Of a stretch of DNA of 64,000 bases, positions 1 to 10,202 are shown piece after piece. The stretch comes from Guyanagaster necrorhizus. Taxonomy: Eukaryota; Basidiomycota; Agaricomycetes; Agaricales; Physalacriaceae. Under the pieces are notes generated by a model, which saw only the letters and a list, made by a program, of their open reading frames with translations, had not been told where the DNA came from and did no database searches. Position 1 is the stretch's first letter; each line of letters opens with the position of its first letter. The DNA is taken from NCBI RefSeq assembly GCF_019112545.1, contig NW_025064894.1:956717-1020716 (forward strand), read 5' to 3'. The position numbers were made by a program, and so were the translations under genes.

Positions 1-1403
1 AGCATCGCGTTTAGGAGATCGTACGGCTTCCCCAACCAGCTTTCAGTCAAGGATCGATCGATCGACCGTGTGTGAAACTCACGTTCCAATATGCGGTACC
101 CCACTGGTGGTGCACCGCCGCCGTCACCATGATCCCGCATGTTGCCCACAAGGTCTGTCCGAGGGGAAGGGAGAAGAGCTGGCCTTGGGTCTGCGCGCTG
201 CGATGGCGCGCATAGCGTGTTATGTCTGGTATGGTTACGAGGAGCGCGGAGCTGAGGGCCGGTTAGAAGTTGGTTGTGACAGACTGCGGAGAACCTACTT
301 GGTCCCCATCACGCTGTTGAATTGGCTGAGATGAAGTGTCAGGATGTAATGTATAGAGGAAGGGGGAGAGAATACGAGGGTTCGTACGCGATGATTGCCC
401 ATGCCAGAGTCGGTCCGGTCGACTGCGCAGCGCCGAAGCTCATACCCGTAAACCCATGGTTCTTCTTGAGCGCCCAGATCAGTATACCCAGTCCTGTGGG
501 TGGTAACAAGAAACTCTGAAAACCAGTCCAGCGGGACCCTTAAAAAATCAAGTCCACACTCACCTTGGCAATGAAAAGCCACCTTGTCTTGTAAGGAGGT
601 ATAAATAAAAACCCCACATTTACAACCCAAAAAATAGAAAAACCAGCCAGGTCCCTTGAGGTAATTCCTATGCTCTCCGGGATGTGATTCTCTATGGTGT
701 ACCACGACGGCCATATACACCGTAGACATATTGAAACAAAGTAGCCGCCAAAGGTGCACTGTATACCAAACCACACGATCCCTAGCATGCTGCGGACGAC
801 GATAGCAAAAAAGCTTCCCGAGATCCCAAATGACGTCCGTACGAGTACCTGATGATAAGGGGGGAAGTAAAGCATGAAATCGGAACAGAGGAGAAGAACG
901 TACAGGAAACCCTATGTACCACCCGCTCGACGCGTATCCATTCAGGATGAGTACAAGCGACGATAGCATGTTCGCTGAGAATACCACGAGGACGGCGTGC
1001 CACCATGTCATGCCTATGGGGGGAAATCAGCGCCAACCCTTCCAAGTTGGGGAGGAGGGGAGGGAAACGCGCACGTACCGAGGGTAATCATCGAAGATGC
1101 CACGGCCCAAGTACCCGCGTTCATCGGCTCTGCGAACCAGAAAGCGAAAAAGGAGCCTGTCCCCCAGGTCTGGTGCTCCTCGGGGGAGGGCAGGAGGTCT
1201 CTTGCGCTTGATAAGCCTACGGTACGAAAGAGAAGAGCAGACCAACCGTCATTCTCCCATATGTGTCCGTTCCCTGGGGTGTTCCTCCCTGCATCGGTCT
1301 TGATGTAGCGGTTGAGAGACGACCAGCTGTGGAATGCGTGCTGGAGGGAGGGGCGGGCGGCGACGGTTTGGATGTGGACGTCGGCGTCTTTCTCGTCGGC
1401 CAT
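1..1403 (-). CDS. NCS1-family nucleobase/allantoin-type permease, 3' end beyond window
   Basis: Plasma-membrane symporter gene of the nucleobase:cation symporter-1 (FUR4/allantoin permease) family. I spliced it by eye: exons 1403-1079, 1013-904, 848-564, 515-388, 325-299, 251-83, and a further exon from about 26 running off the window. All introns are short GT-AG and the frame is kept across every junction. Family hallmarks in order are HQTWGTGSFFAFWFAE with NAGTWAVASS in exon 1, TWWHAV with GWYIGFPV in exon 2, RTSFGISGSFFA and IWPSWYTI with GIT in exon 3, PPTGLGILIWA in exon 4, and VTIPDITRYAR in exon 6. The start ATG at 1403 gives an N-terminus MADEKDADV. Upstream is a C-rich run typical of a fungal 5' leader. 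Substrate (uracil, allantoin, uridine or other) cannot be told from this portion. No inactivating change is seen in the visible exons. Confidence 0.88.
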
Positions 1404-2052
1404 GGTGGTGGTGGTGGGGGGGGGTAGGGGTATAATGAGAGATAAACTTAAAGAGGAGGGTTAACAGGCACGTTAAGTGCACTGCGTGTATAGGCACTCG
1501 AGTTAGGGTCCCGCGGCATCATGAAGATGATAAGGGATTGGATATCACGAGGTTCAATAGAATGTCCGGCCCGTCTCTTGTTCGGCGGCCCTGGTATCTT
1601 TGGGCGAGTCTGCTAGGTAAAGATATGGTAGCAGAGAAAGGATAGGTAGAGAGCTAAGAACCTTCGTGTGTGGGTCGACGGTGCCGATCCCCTGAGAGCA
1701 CCCAGGATCTGTCGGTATGGCGATCACTTCCGCCGCAGTGTCTAGATTCCGGGAAGAATTTACAGAGAAGAGCTGGAGAAAAGATGTCGCGATCTGGCGC
1801 GACTACAGTGTCCCTATACGGTAATTCCAGGCTGCCCCTCACTCATCGTGAGGTCGAGTCGGGTCCAGTGCGGTATTTTTACTCGATGTTATCTCCTCAG
1901 GACCAGAGAATATAAGAATGTAAAGAAACTCGACGAACCACAAGATTTTTTGTCGATATAAAAGGATCAAGTAAACAAATTCGCGACTGAATACAATGAA
2001 GGCGGCGGGTGATCGTCATCGTAGACCCTTTGCAAGCGTGGGATTCGGGGGT
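1404..2052. other. intergenic region upstream of the permease
   Basis: Holds the pyrimidine-rich (minus-strand) leader and putative promoter of the permease between 1404 and about 1500. Beyond that I see only short ORFs without recognisable similarity or consistent splice structure. Confidence 0.4.
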
Positions 2053-2780
2053 TCAAACAGACATGTGTGGCTGTGCCATCATGGAGACGCATTGTAGCGT
2101 TAGAGAAAGGAAACAGAAGAAAACCAAGTCATATAATCTATATGACGAACGGCCATTTATAAGGGTACACCTATAAGATGACAGAAATAGGGATGTCCGC
2201 CGTACCGGGGTTGGCACATATACTGTACTGTATGTGCTCGTACTGGGTGAGGGTGAGTTTATAGAGGTAAGTCTTGTTATCAAAATGTAATAGTTCATCG
2301 AGTTAACCCACCTTATACCAAAAGAAATCTGGAATCCACTGAAATTTAAGGTACCCGTATGAAGATCGTCAAAATACGGCCGTAAAAGGTTATTTTCTGA
2401 GGCGCTGACGGTACGCATGTACGGGGACGCTAGACAGAAAGCGACGGATCCTGCAGCAATCACAGTGATACCAAGAAAGAACGACCATCACACTGATATT
2501 GGTCAATGTGGGAAAAAGATTGGAGCAACGTTGGTCGCGACCACTGCCACTTTTTTCTATCCAGAAATGGCAACTGGATTGCCTAAATCAGATGCATTGT
2601 TGGCAATCGGCGGGCCGCAGATGCCGCTCTCTAGGGTTAGGGTCAATGAAGTGGGAAGTTAAACCGTCACCGTCACGACTCACTGACCCGTCCTGTCTGC
2701 TCGATACTGAACACCCAGACGGCACATATCATGACGACGCATAAAGCTGCTACCACTGCAGGTCAATACCGAGATTTGTT
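2053..2780 (-). pseudogene. unassigned exon-like fragments with membrane-segment character
   Basis: On the minus strand a hydrophobic stretch (AVVAALCVVMICAVWVFSIE) can be read from about 2760 downward, right after an acceptor-like CTGCAG. A second open stretch at 2463-2053 begins IAAGSVAFCLASPYMR. Possible donor/acceptor pairs exist, but I could not assemble a convincing gene. It may be a decayed intron-rich membrane-protein gene. The function is unknown and the coding status uncertain. Confidence 0.25.
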
Positions 2781-3810
2781 GTTGCAAGGGCGTTTCGGGT
2801 GCGTACGGTGGGAGCAGCCATGATAGGCGACACGGATTTGGATACGAGAACTGCAAATTCCAAGGTGCGCTACGGATCCGTACGGACGTTTCTTACAGCT
2901 AACAAGTTGATTACAGGCCCGTCTCAACGGCTGCCCACCGGCGACACGATGGGCAAATGCGAGACTCGAGAGACAGCCTGCAAGAACCCACTAACAGACA
3001 AAACAACCATGTCTTTGCTGAATACCCTTCCTGATTAGAATTGGTACCCCGAGAAAGCTGTAGAATCATCAAACCCGTAGTCGGGAAGATTCCAGTACTG
3101 GAATCGGAGGCGAATGCGTTTCTGCAAGTACGTCTTCTCGCGAAATTTATGGCTACATGTTTTCATACTGAAGAATCTCCCCGTCGAGCATCGCTCCGGG
3201 CTCAAGATTGGACACAGACCAACATATTATTCGTTTCGGGAACTGATACTTGAAAGCCATCCGGTTTCGCGTCACAGTACCAGAGACGGCAGCCAAGGCG
3301 GCCTGTTGGAAAGCGAGGAAGGCAGCAGTGAAGGTGGCGTAGTAAACGAGAGAGGCCCAATGGACGAAGCAGTGGTCGGCACCCAACGGCCTTCCTTGAT
3401 GCTCGGTAGAGTCGGCTAGGGTTAGGGTTAAAGAAGTTGCGCCGGTCCGGTCACGACCACTGTGCTCAGTTATGAAGGCTCGGAAAATGGTACCAGGTGC
3501 CTATAAAGGGAGCAGCGGCGATAGACGCAAAGAATATGCGAGTTACAAGTTCGCAGGTACGCTACGGTGTTGTATTGATTTATTCGAAATTCCCTATAGT
3601 ATGAAATATAATGTGACCATTCGATGGCTTGCGTCGGAGAGCAGTTCTTTTATTTTGCCAAGCGAGCGAGCGAGAACTCTTCCAACAGACAAAAATGACC
3701 TTGTTCTCGCATCCCTCCCTTGATGCTTAGAATCGGCACGTCATGTACTTAACAAGCATCGACATGTGCTGGGAGGCGAAGGAGTTTATACCCAAGTACG
3801 TCTTCCCTCC
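2620..3810. repeat. diverged tandem duplication with telomere-like motif
   Basis: Two segments, about 2620-3145 and 3405-3810, share an ordered series of similar blocks. Each has CTAGGGTTAGGGT followed by an AAGAAGT-like stretch (2631 and 3416), then a block ending GTACGCTACGG or GTGCGCTACGG, then CAACAGACAAAA..ATG, then GGAGGCGAA....TT....CAAGTACGTCTT (about 3105-3135 and 3769-3802). The blocks are interrupted by diverged sequence, so this is an old duplication. The segment between them holds a minus-strand open stretch at 3386-3153 with hydrophobic character (VHWASLVYYATFTAAFLAF). I cannot identify the ancestral gene. Confidence 0.5.
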
Positions 3811-4739
3811 TTCCATGTCTTGGTCTATACTAATGCATACGTACAGGAAAGACCGTTGACTGTGACGAGTTGAAAGAAAGGGGGACCCTGCCGCTCTTTT
3901 AGTTCTAAGTATATGTCTGGAGGTCCGTTGCCGTGAGATCGCTTTTGCATTTAATGTAATCGTCTCTGGTCGAAACTATCTCTACAATATGACATGCGTC
4001 TCTACCATAAGTTATTTTTTTGCAGAACCCGTCCTCTTTTTTTTCAGTGAATCACGTTCACACACTCAACGTTGTTGCCTGATGTAGCCACCATCCCTCG
4101 GGCAGCTCCGTTCACTTCGGTGTCTGGTGGTCTCACACACGCCGCGGTTTTCTGAAAGTATGTTTTATGGCTATTTCTTATCTATTATGTGTATTTATGG
4201 CGTGTTGTGCCTGCTTAATCCATTTCATCACCTTCCCACCTCGGGGTTATTATCCCTCACTGTATATCTGTGGAAACTACGGCGTGGGGATCACTCCTTC
4301 CCTTGAACAACATCTCCTCAACTGGACAGGGAACATCAGGCGATGAAACAGGACACATTCCACATCCCGTTGATCAACTTCTGCAACAATTACAGCATAT
4401 GGAAGACACTGTCTCAAGGGGATAATCCTTGCCTGAAGGATATCGCAATCGACCTGAATTCGATGTGGATGAAAGACGACGCTGAGTCAGCCAAGCTTTT
4501 CATGCAGAGCCAGTTTACGAATAAGCGAGTCAATGTCGTGTTTTCGTGTCAGTCTTTCGCTGCGTTTCGAATTACTCTATCGTTCTGATGCTGGCTTTCG
4601 GAATCGCAGGCGGACCGCTTACACTGTAAATGCATTACAAGCTCAAAGACTAATTTCTGTATGCAGATGAAGATGCGGAAGTTTTTTTATTTTACTTTGA
4701 ACAGGTATTACCTTGGATCCGTGTTATATACATAGTATC
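3811..4739. other. gene-poor stretch with one weak open frame
   Basis: CpG-normal DNA. A plus-strand open frame at 4343-4588 (81 codons, MKQDTFHIPLINFCNN) has no recognised domain and may be an exon or chance. An overlapping frame at about 4283-4425 is also open, which argues against certainty. No RNA gene was seen. Confidence 0.3.
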
Positions 4740-4889
4740 ATGAACAGGAGGCTCTTCTACTTCTGTCTAAATCATACCTACGCGCTGGATCCAGAGTATG
4801 ATTCTCTCGGACTAACGTTCACCGATGATGCTGTTGAGCTCGTCCCAGATGTTCTGATTCCGGCAGCACTATCTGGGAAGGATGAATAG
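4740..4889 (+). CDS. small ORF, possible terminal exon of an unknown gene
   Basis: A 49-codon frame starts MNRRLFYFCLNHTYALD and ends SGKDE. It lies just downstream of TTTGAACAG, which could be a 3' splice acceptor. Its amino-acid composition is protein-like, but I recognise no family. It ends eight bases before the convergent stop of the seven-helix gene, so the two would be tail-to-tail neighbours. Confidence 0.3.
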   Translation: MNRRLFYFCLNHTYALDPEYDSLGLTFTDDAVELVPDVLIPAALSGKDE

Positions 4890-4896
4890 AATTTCT

Positions 4897-6336
4897 TCAC
4901 AGCCTGTTTGTACTAGACTCACCTGGTAATACAGCAGACTGATGGTCCTTATCGTCCTTCAATGTGGAAGTATTCAGGGCAAAATATCGAATATCCTCGC
5001 CGGACATATACGTCCTGGTCTCCATTTCAACCCGCAGCGACGTCGTATGCATTGGACTGGATAGAGAACGCCTCGGACCAGCGGCAGCGGCGAATTGATG
5101 AGTTTTCTCAAACGTCTCTATGGTGACGTCAAGTGTCGCCCTCACGCAGACGAGTGTGATAATGAGAGTGGGATAGATGGCCTAATATAACGTTTGACGA
5201 GAGGTTTTTGAGAAATGCGGGTATAAAGGGAAAAAAAACGGATAGCCCTCACTGTAAGCTGAGCAAGCATGCCCAACATGATGTATATCCCACTGCTCGA
5301 AAATATAAAAGTGAAGATGGCGGCGAACTACAACAGATAAGTTGGAACATCGCGAGAAGAGAGAATATATATACGCACCCACGTGCAACAATACAACATC
5401 CCTGACTCGATCAGGAACGCCAGGATGCCATTCTGCTTGCAAAACTGGGCTGCGAGCGATTCGCCTGTGAGTGAGCGGATTAAACGATGGTGGGTCCTTG
5501 AAAAAAAAAACGGATTCATATAGGAATAGAACGGTTAGAGACTATGCTACTCACCAGGTACGGTAAGCAATGAGGGACGTGGCGCAGATATTTGTTATCA
5601 GCGTTGAAATCATAGCACCGGCTCCCCAGATAACAGCGGTCGGGTTTCGGGATGCATTGTGCACAAATGGCTCCGGGGGGTGCGACAACGCATAGCCCAT
5701 GCCACAGCCAATCCCTTTTTATGGCAATAAAATCAGCTTCAGAAACCGTAGACGATGGATCCTTTACCGAGTGTGACTAGAAGCAGGATCACGGACATAT
5801 AAAGCACCCGTCTGTCGCACTTCCAGAGCACCCACGCTCTCCATAAAATGATTCCGTCTCCAAACAGGAACTGTGATAATATCATACTTTGAAAATCGAT
5901 CTAGGGAGGCGGCACGTACGTTTATGCATTCCAATGATAGCTGTGCTAATACCCTTGGGGCCGCATTATTTTCGAAGACCAGAGGGTCCGCAGCCCCGTT
6001 CTCCCGGAGGAACCCCCGGAACTTCTCGTCGAAGCTCACAGCGGCGTGAGCAGTCGAAACAGACCACATGATGACGTTCAAGATTATCATGGACACGATG
6101 ACCTTGGATTTCTTCCGTTTGAATCTAAACATTAATCCAATCAGCCCCCATCGAGCATACGAGCAAGGGGCTCACATTAAGAGGTACGATGATCCTGCAA
6201 AGAGGCATGTGTACATCCCTGAGAAATTTGGGTTCCGTGAGATATTCCTTTCGTGATCGAGGGTAGCGTACGCACCATATAGCAGCACCTCGATCACCAC
6301 CGCAATAAAGACCGCGTCTGGGACGGAGAGTGGCAT
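4897..6336 (-). CDS. seven-helix membrane protein, basidiomycete-expanded type
   Basis: Eight exons read cleanly: 6336-6276, 6218-6176, 6124-5920, 5900-5768, 5714-5555, 5496-5379, 5327-5253, 5181-4897. They total 1,080 nt (359 codons plus stop) with GT-AG introns and no frame breaks. Start MPLSVPDAVFIAVVIEVLLY forms helix 1. Later landmarks are VIVSMIILNVIMWSVSTAHA, GDGIILWRAWVLW, the pair SLIAYRTW / THHRLIRSLTG across intron 5, LAFLIESGMLYCCTW, AAIFTFIFSSSGIYIM, and AIYPTLIITLVCVR followed by a hydrophilic cytoplasmic tail. This is the layout of the large family of seven-helix proteins of unknown function in Agaricomycetes. An in-frame ATG at 6405 could extend the N-terminus. The tail might be altered by a GTGAG at about 4920. 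No ligand or partner can be inferred. Confidence 0.85.
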
Positions 6337-7045
6337 CACTGCTCGAGGGTTTGAGTTGCAGGCTGAGAGAACGATGGGTTTTAAATGCAGATAGCCCGAG
6401 AACAACCGAACGCACTGGCAGAGAGATTTACCCCAGCATCAGCCCTTCCTGAGATTCTTGATGTATTCAGCCGACTGCAACCATCGATAAGTTAAAATTG
6501 ATCGCCGCGCCAGCATCCAGTGAGTCAGATCCTTGACAGCGTTGAAACGTTTCCATCAGTGTAAATCTGTTAGGTTTCCCATGCTGTTTGTAAGACTTCG
6601 CTGGTATAGCGCTGCTACCAGTTGGGCTTGGACCAAGGAGGTTAATCGCAAATCCCCCAGTTCGAAGAGTGAAATGACGCAGACGAGGTCCAAAAATATT
6701 GTAAGTGTGGCTGTCTTTGATTTCGGGCCGCCCACTTATATAAGCTTCTTCCATTGCCCGGTGACATAAATGATGAATGGTGAGTGCCCTTGCATCTACT
6801 TTATTTCTACACTGATCGGTTTTCTCTCGGGCCGATGACACACGGCTCGAATTTTCGGCGCCCTTCTTTTGAACTTGATAATTTCCTCACAATGGGAAGG
6901 GCTTTGAGGAGGCTTGAAAATGTGAGTGAAGAAAGCACAAAGAAGGCTCTTTAAATGAGGAAAGAACCCAAGAGGTCCATATGGAGTTTCCCTGGTTGAC
7001 CGGGTGGTCCGGCATCAACACAGTTATTTTGATCAATGAGCGCTA
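6337..7045. promoter_or_regulatory. upstream region of the seven-helix gene and edge of the gene block
   Basis: Contains a TATATAAG-like box on the minus strand near 6740 and a minus-strand open frame at 6841-6467 (MSSAREKTDQ) with no recognisable domain, perhaps chance or 5' leader. CpG is still frequent here; the last CpG-rich stretch ends near 7045. Confidence 0.3.
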
Positions 7046-9476
7046 AGAAGCAGAGAAATAACAAAAGACACTGCTGGAACCAATAAAAGTAGGACCTGAA
7101 AATATTGTGACATTTCATTCAATTTTGCAATAGTAAAAAATGAGTTCAGTAAAATAAGTTGATAAATGAGATCATTTCCATATTCTTTTCTGTAAAAGAA
7201 AACAGCAGGGAAAATTGAATTGAAAACACTGCCAGAACAAAGGAAACCACTTTTCATTTGCTGAAAAGAGTTTGTTTTTGGCATATAAAAAGAGTGCCAA
7301 AAATAGCAAGTTTTTCATCATGTTTTTTTAATCTCATTTTTGCAGTATATAAAGGTAATTGAAAGTCACAACATTTTAGAATGTCTGTTTTCATGCTGAA
7401 AAGAAACTGGCTTCATCTGAGATCAGCTAAGAGTGAGGCATGAGCAGATGGCTTATCATACTAGTCTTGTATTCCATAGAGAATAGATGTGCATTGAGTG
7501 TAGCAAGTGAATGTGACAGCAGTTGGACTATGATGCTGGAAGCAATCATATCATAGATGAGTATGGGTGGTAAGGCTGCAGTAAGGAAGTCAAGTGGAAG
7601 ATGGCTTATAGATGCTGGAGAGTGCTGGCTTGCCACAGAGAGAACAAATGTGGATGTATTTGGTCTTGCTACAGATGCAGACACACATGTAATAGAGATT
7701 GAAGAGAACACAGATATGTTTGCTATCTGAAGTGTACAGATCATTGCTCAGACCTGCATCCAATGAGGCTAGGTTGTGACAGATCTGTCCTAGTGCTTAG
7801 AGACAAGATAGAGCCTCTTGCATATAATACAGCAAGGAGGTGAGCTGGTTCTCCTGCTGCTAACTGAAAAAAGCCAAGGTGTCCTGATGGAAGTGCTTCA
7901 GGAAGAGCAGCACTCATTCTTAGTTCTGAGTTTGGCACAAACCCATGAATTATAATAAGACTTCATCTCCATTCACTTCAGCAATCTAAAGCTAATTATA
8001 CACCTTCAGCTTTCTCATCCTATCACTAAGCTATCTAAAACAGTATTTTTATTGTCCAGGAAACACTCTAACCAAGATCTGCAGAGCTATAAAAGAATAT
8101 ACACAAGACAAGTATTGTATCTCTAAGCTCCAACTTGTGACACCACAATTTCAATCTCATATATAGTTGCTCTCCAACTCTTCAATTCATTCAATGCTAT
8201 ATCATCTGATACTTTCTCAATGAACTCTAATACTTCTAGAGCCTCTATATCTGACAGCTTTTTAGATTTATTTTATACTGTGATCAGCAATCCAGCTATT
8301 ATCACTCTCTTCAAAGAAGCAATAAAGAACAATATATCTCTTGACAAGCTCATCAAATGGACCAGCATATAGTCACATTTACCATAGGCAGCAGGGAGCT
8401 CTACAGACTATTCTATCTCATTGCTATGGTAATATGAGTTCTCACACAAACAAAGAGTGATATACTTCTGCATGCAACTAACAATGTCACTCCTTATGTT
8501 AACTCTTTGCAATAGTCTCAAACTATTCCAGAGAGTGCATCAAAGGAGCTCAGGCTCACCTCCCAGCATCAGCTTACCAAATTATTGTTAGAATCTAAAT
8601 CTATATATAAAGAAACTCAGTCATGACATACTGTGGTGCAAACAGACAGTATTGTATCATATCTATATGTAAAGAAACTATGATACATGGGTGACATAAG
8701 AGATATAAGAAATACATATAACTCACCTCAGTCATGACATGCTATAGTGCAAACAGACTGAGAAAAAGAGAGGCATGTTGATCAATGTGCTATAAATATG
8801 TTTAACAAACAATAGAGCCACTCTCAGTGTATTCCAAAGACAATTAGGCACTGACAATTATCTGGTCAGCCTTGTATGCTGTTCTTAGCATGAACTGAAG
8901 GCTAGATTCAGCAAGTTTCAAGCTCTCATACAGGAAGCTATATTTTAGCTGGCCTCATACATCAACAATAGCATTTGCAAAGTTTTTGATATTCTCATCA
9001 ACTGGAGAGCATACATAGGGCTTTAATAGAATGAGTTTCTGTTCAGAATAGCTTCTTTCATATATGACAATATTCAGACTTATGAATCAGAGGTTGATGT
9101 GACTCTTATTACCAGAGTAATCAGTGAAGCATGCATGTGGAGTATTTTCTACTAATAAAGTCATTGAACATTATGATTCTAATGACAATGCTATTCTGAT
9201 ATATTATATTTCATCTACAGCCATCTACTTCTCTGATATAATTGTGTAGATGCATTTCCTCTGTAATCTATGCAACTCTTGTGCATCAATATTTGCTCAT
9301 CTTTACCAGCTGTTGATCAACTACAGCTCAAAAGATAAAAACACTTCTCTGAGCCCATATCTGCCTGCCAGCCTTATAAGACTATGTGTTACAATTGACT
9401 CAGACTCAGACACTGAAATGAGTGACCATAATGATAACTGCAATGAGAAGGAGAATATCTTATTAGAAATGATGAG
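7046..9476. other. CpG-depleted decayed DNA, no gene recognised
   Basis: About 2.4 kb almost devoid of CpG and rich in TG/CA and AT, as expected for old methylated repeat DNA. Minus-strand open stretches at 7938-7741 and 7744-7427 are the longest but match nothing I know. I cannot place it in a transposon family. Confidence 0.45.
8618..8758 (+). repeat. short direct repeat pair
   Basis: CAGTCATGACATACTGTGG followed by TGCAAACAGAC at 8618-8647 recurs with three substitutions at 8729-8758. An ATCTATATATAAAGAAACT-type block precedes the first copy, and a diverged version lies between the copies, so a unit of about 110 bp was duplicated. Confidence 0.6.
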
Positions 9477-9746
9477 TGTTAGATTCAAGTATCATGTTTG
9501 TATAATTATGCCAGAGTCCACTTCTATGTCTGACTTGGTGTGAGATTCAAGGCATTGCAAGTTGCTTGAGAGAGAATAGTATAGAATAAACTTTAGCTCA
9601 AAGCTGAGTCTATTACAGCAAGAGCTATACTACTTAATATATGTTTCTGAGTGTGATAAATATAGTTCTACTTATTATGAATATCTGTGAGCTGAAACTA
9701 AAGAGCATGTGATTCATGCATGAAACAATAAATATCATCTGTTGGT
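9477..9746 (-). repeat. element G 3' LTR, first segment
   Basis: Similar to the other LTRs of the window in the block with AATAAACTTTAGCTC and the run GCAAGAGCTA-ACTACTTAA. It ends in TTGGT, which is the target site of F. Continuity with 17890-17953 is shown by TGTTGGT joined to GAGGCATTGGTTGCA, matching GTTGTTGGGCATTGGTTGCA in the LTRs of element B. Confidence 0.7.
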
Positions 9747-10202
9747 TATTAAGCTTAAGTGACATGTGACCTAAAACATGTGATAAACAGGTGCTGTATC
9801 CTGTTTGTACAGTCATGCCTGAGTTCACTGTATGTGTCTATGTGGTGATATGTTCCAAAGCCTTGCAGTTAGCTTGAGATAGAGTGAAGTATAAACTTTA
9901 GCTTGAAGCTGGAGTTATACAGTGAGAGCTATCCTACTTATATACTACTTGTCCATTGAGATAAATATAACATTACTAATTGTGTTGGTTCAAGCCTTTG
10001 TGCTCTTTGTCCTTGAGCATTATTACTACCTACAAAAGTATTATTGTCTATTGTTGAGGGGCATCATTGCATCAGAAGACAATGATAGACTCAGTCTGGT
10101 TATAATGACTAAACCTGTCTCACAGTCTTAAGTGCTGTCTTTAGCACTCTGACTAAGCATAAATAGGGGTTAAGTTGAGGAGAAAATAGAAAAATCATAA
10201 CA
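9747..10202 (-). repeat. element F 3' LTR
   Basis: 456 bp, starting TATTAAGC (decayed TGTTAAGC) and ending ATCATAACA. Highly similar to 17431-17889. Confidence 0.88.

Noticed and set aside
2010..2062. GGGGGTTCAAAC resembling a tRNA T-arm
   Set aside because: Neither acceptor stem nor anticodon arm can be formed around it.
9250..9543. 97-codon plus-strand ORF
   Set aside because: Its 3' third lies inside the LTR of element G, and there is no coding signature; chance frame.
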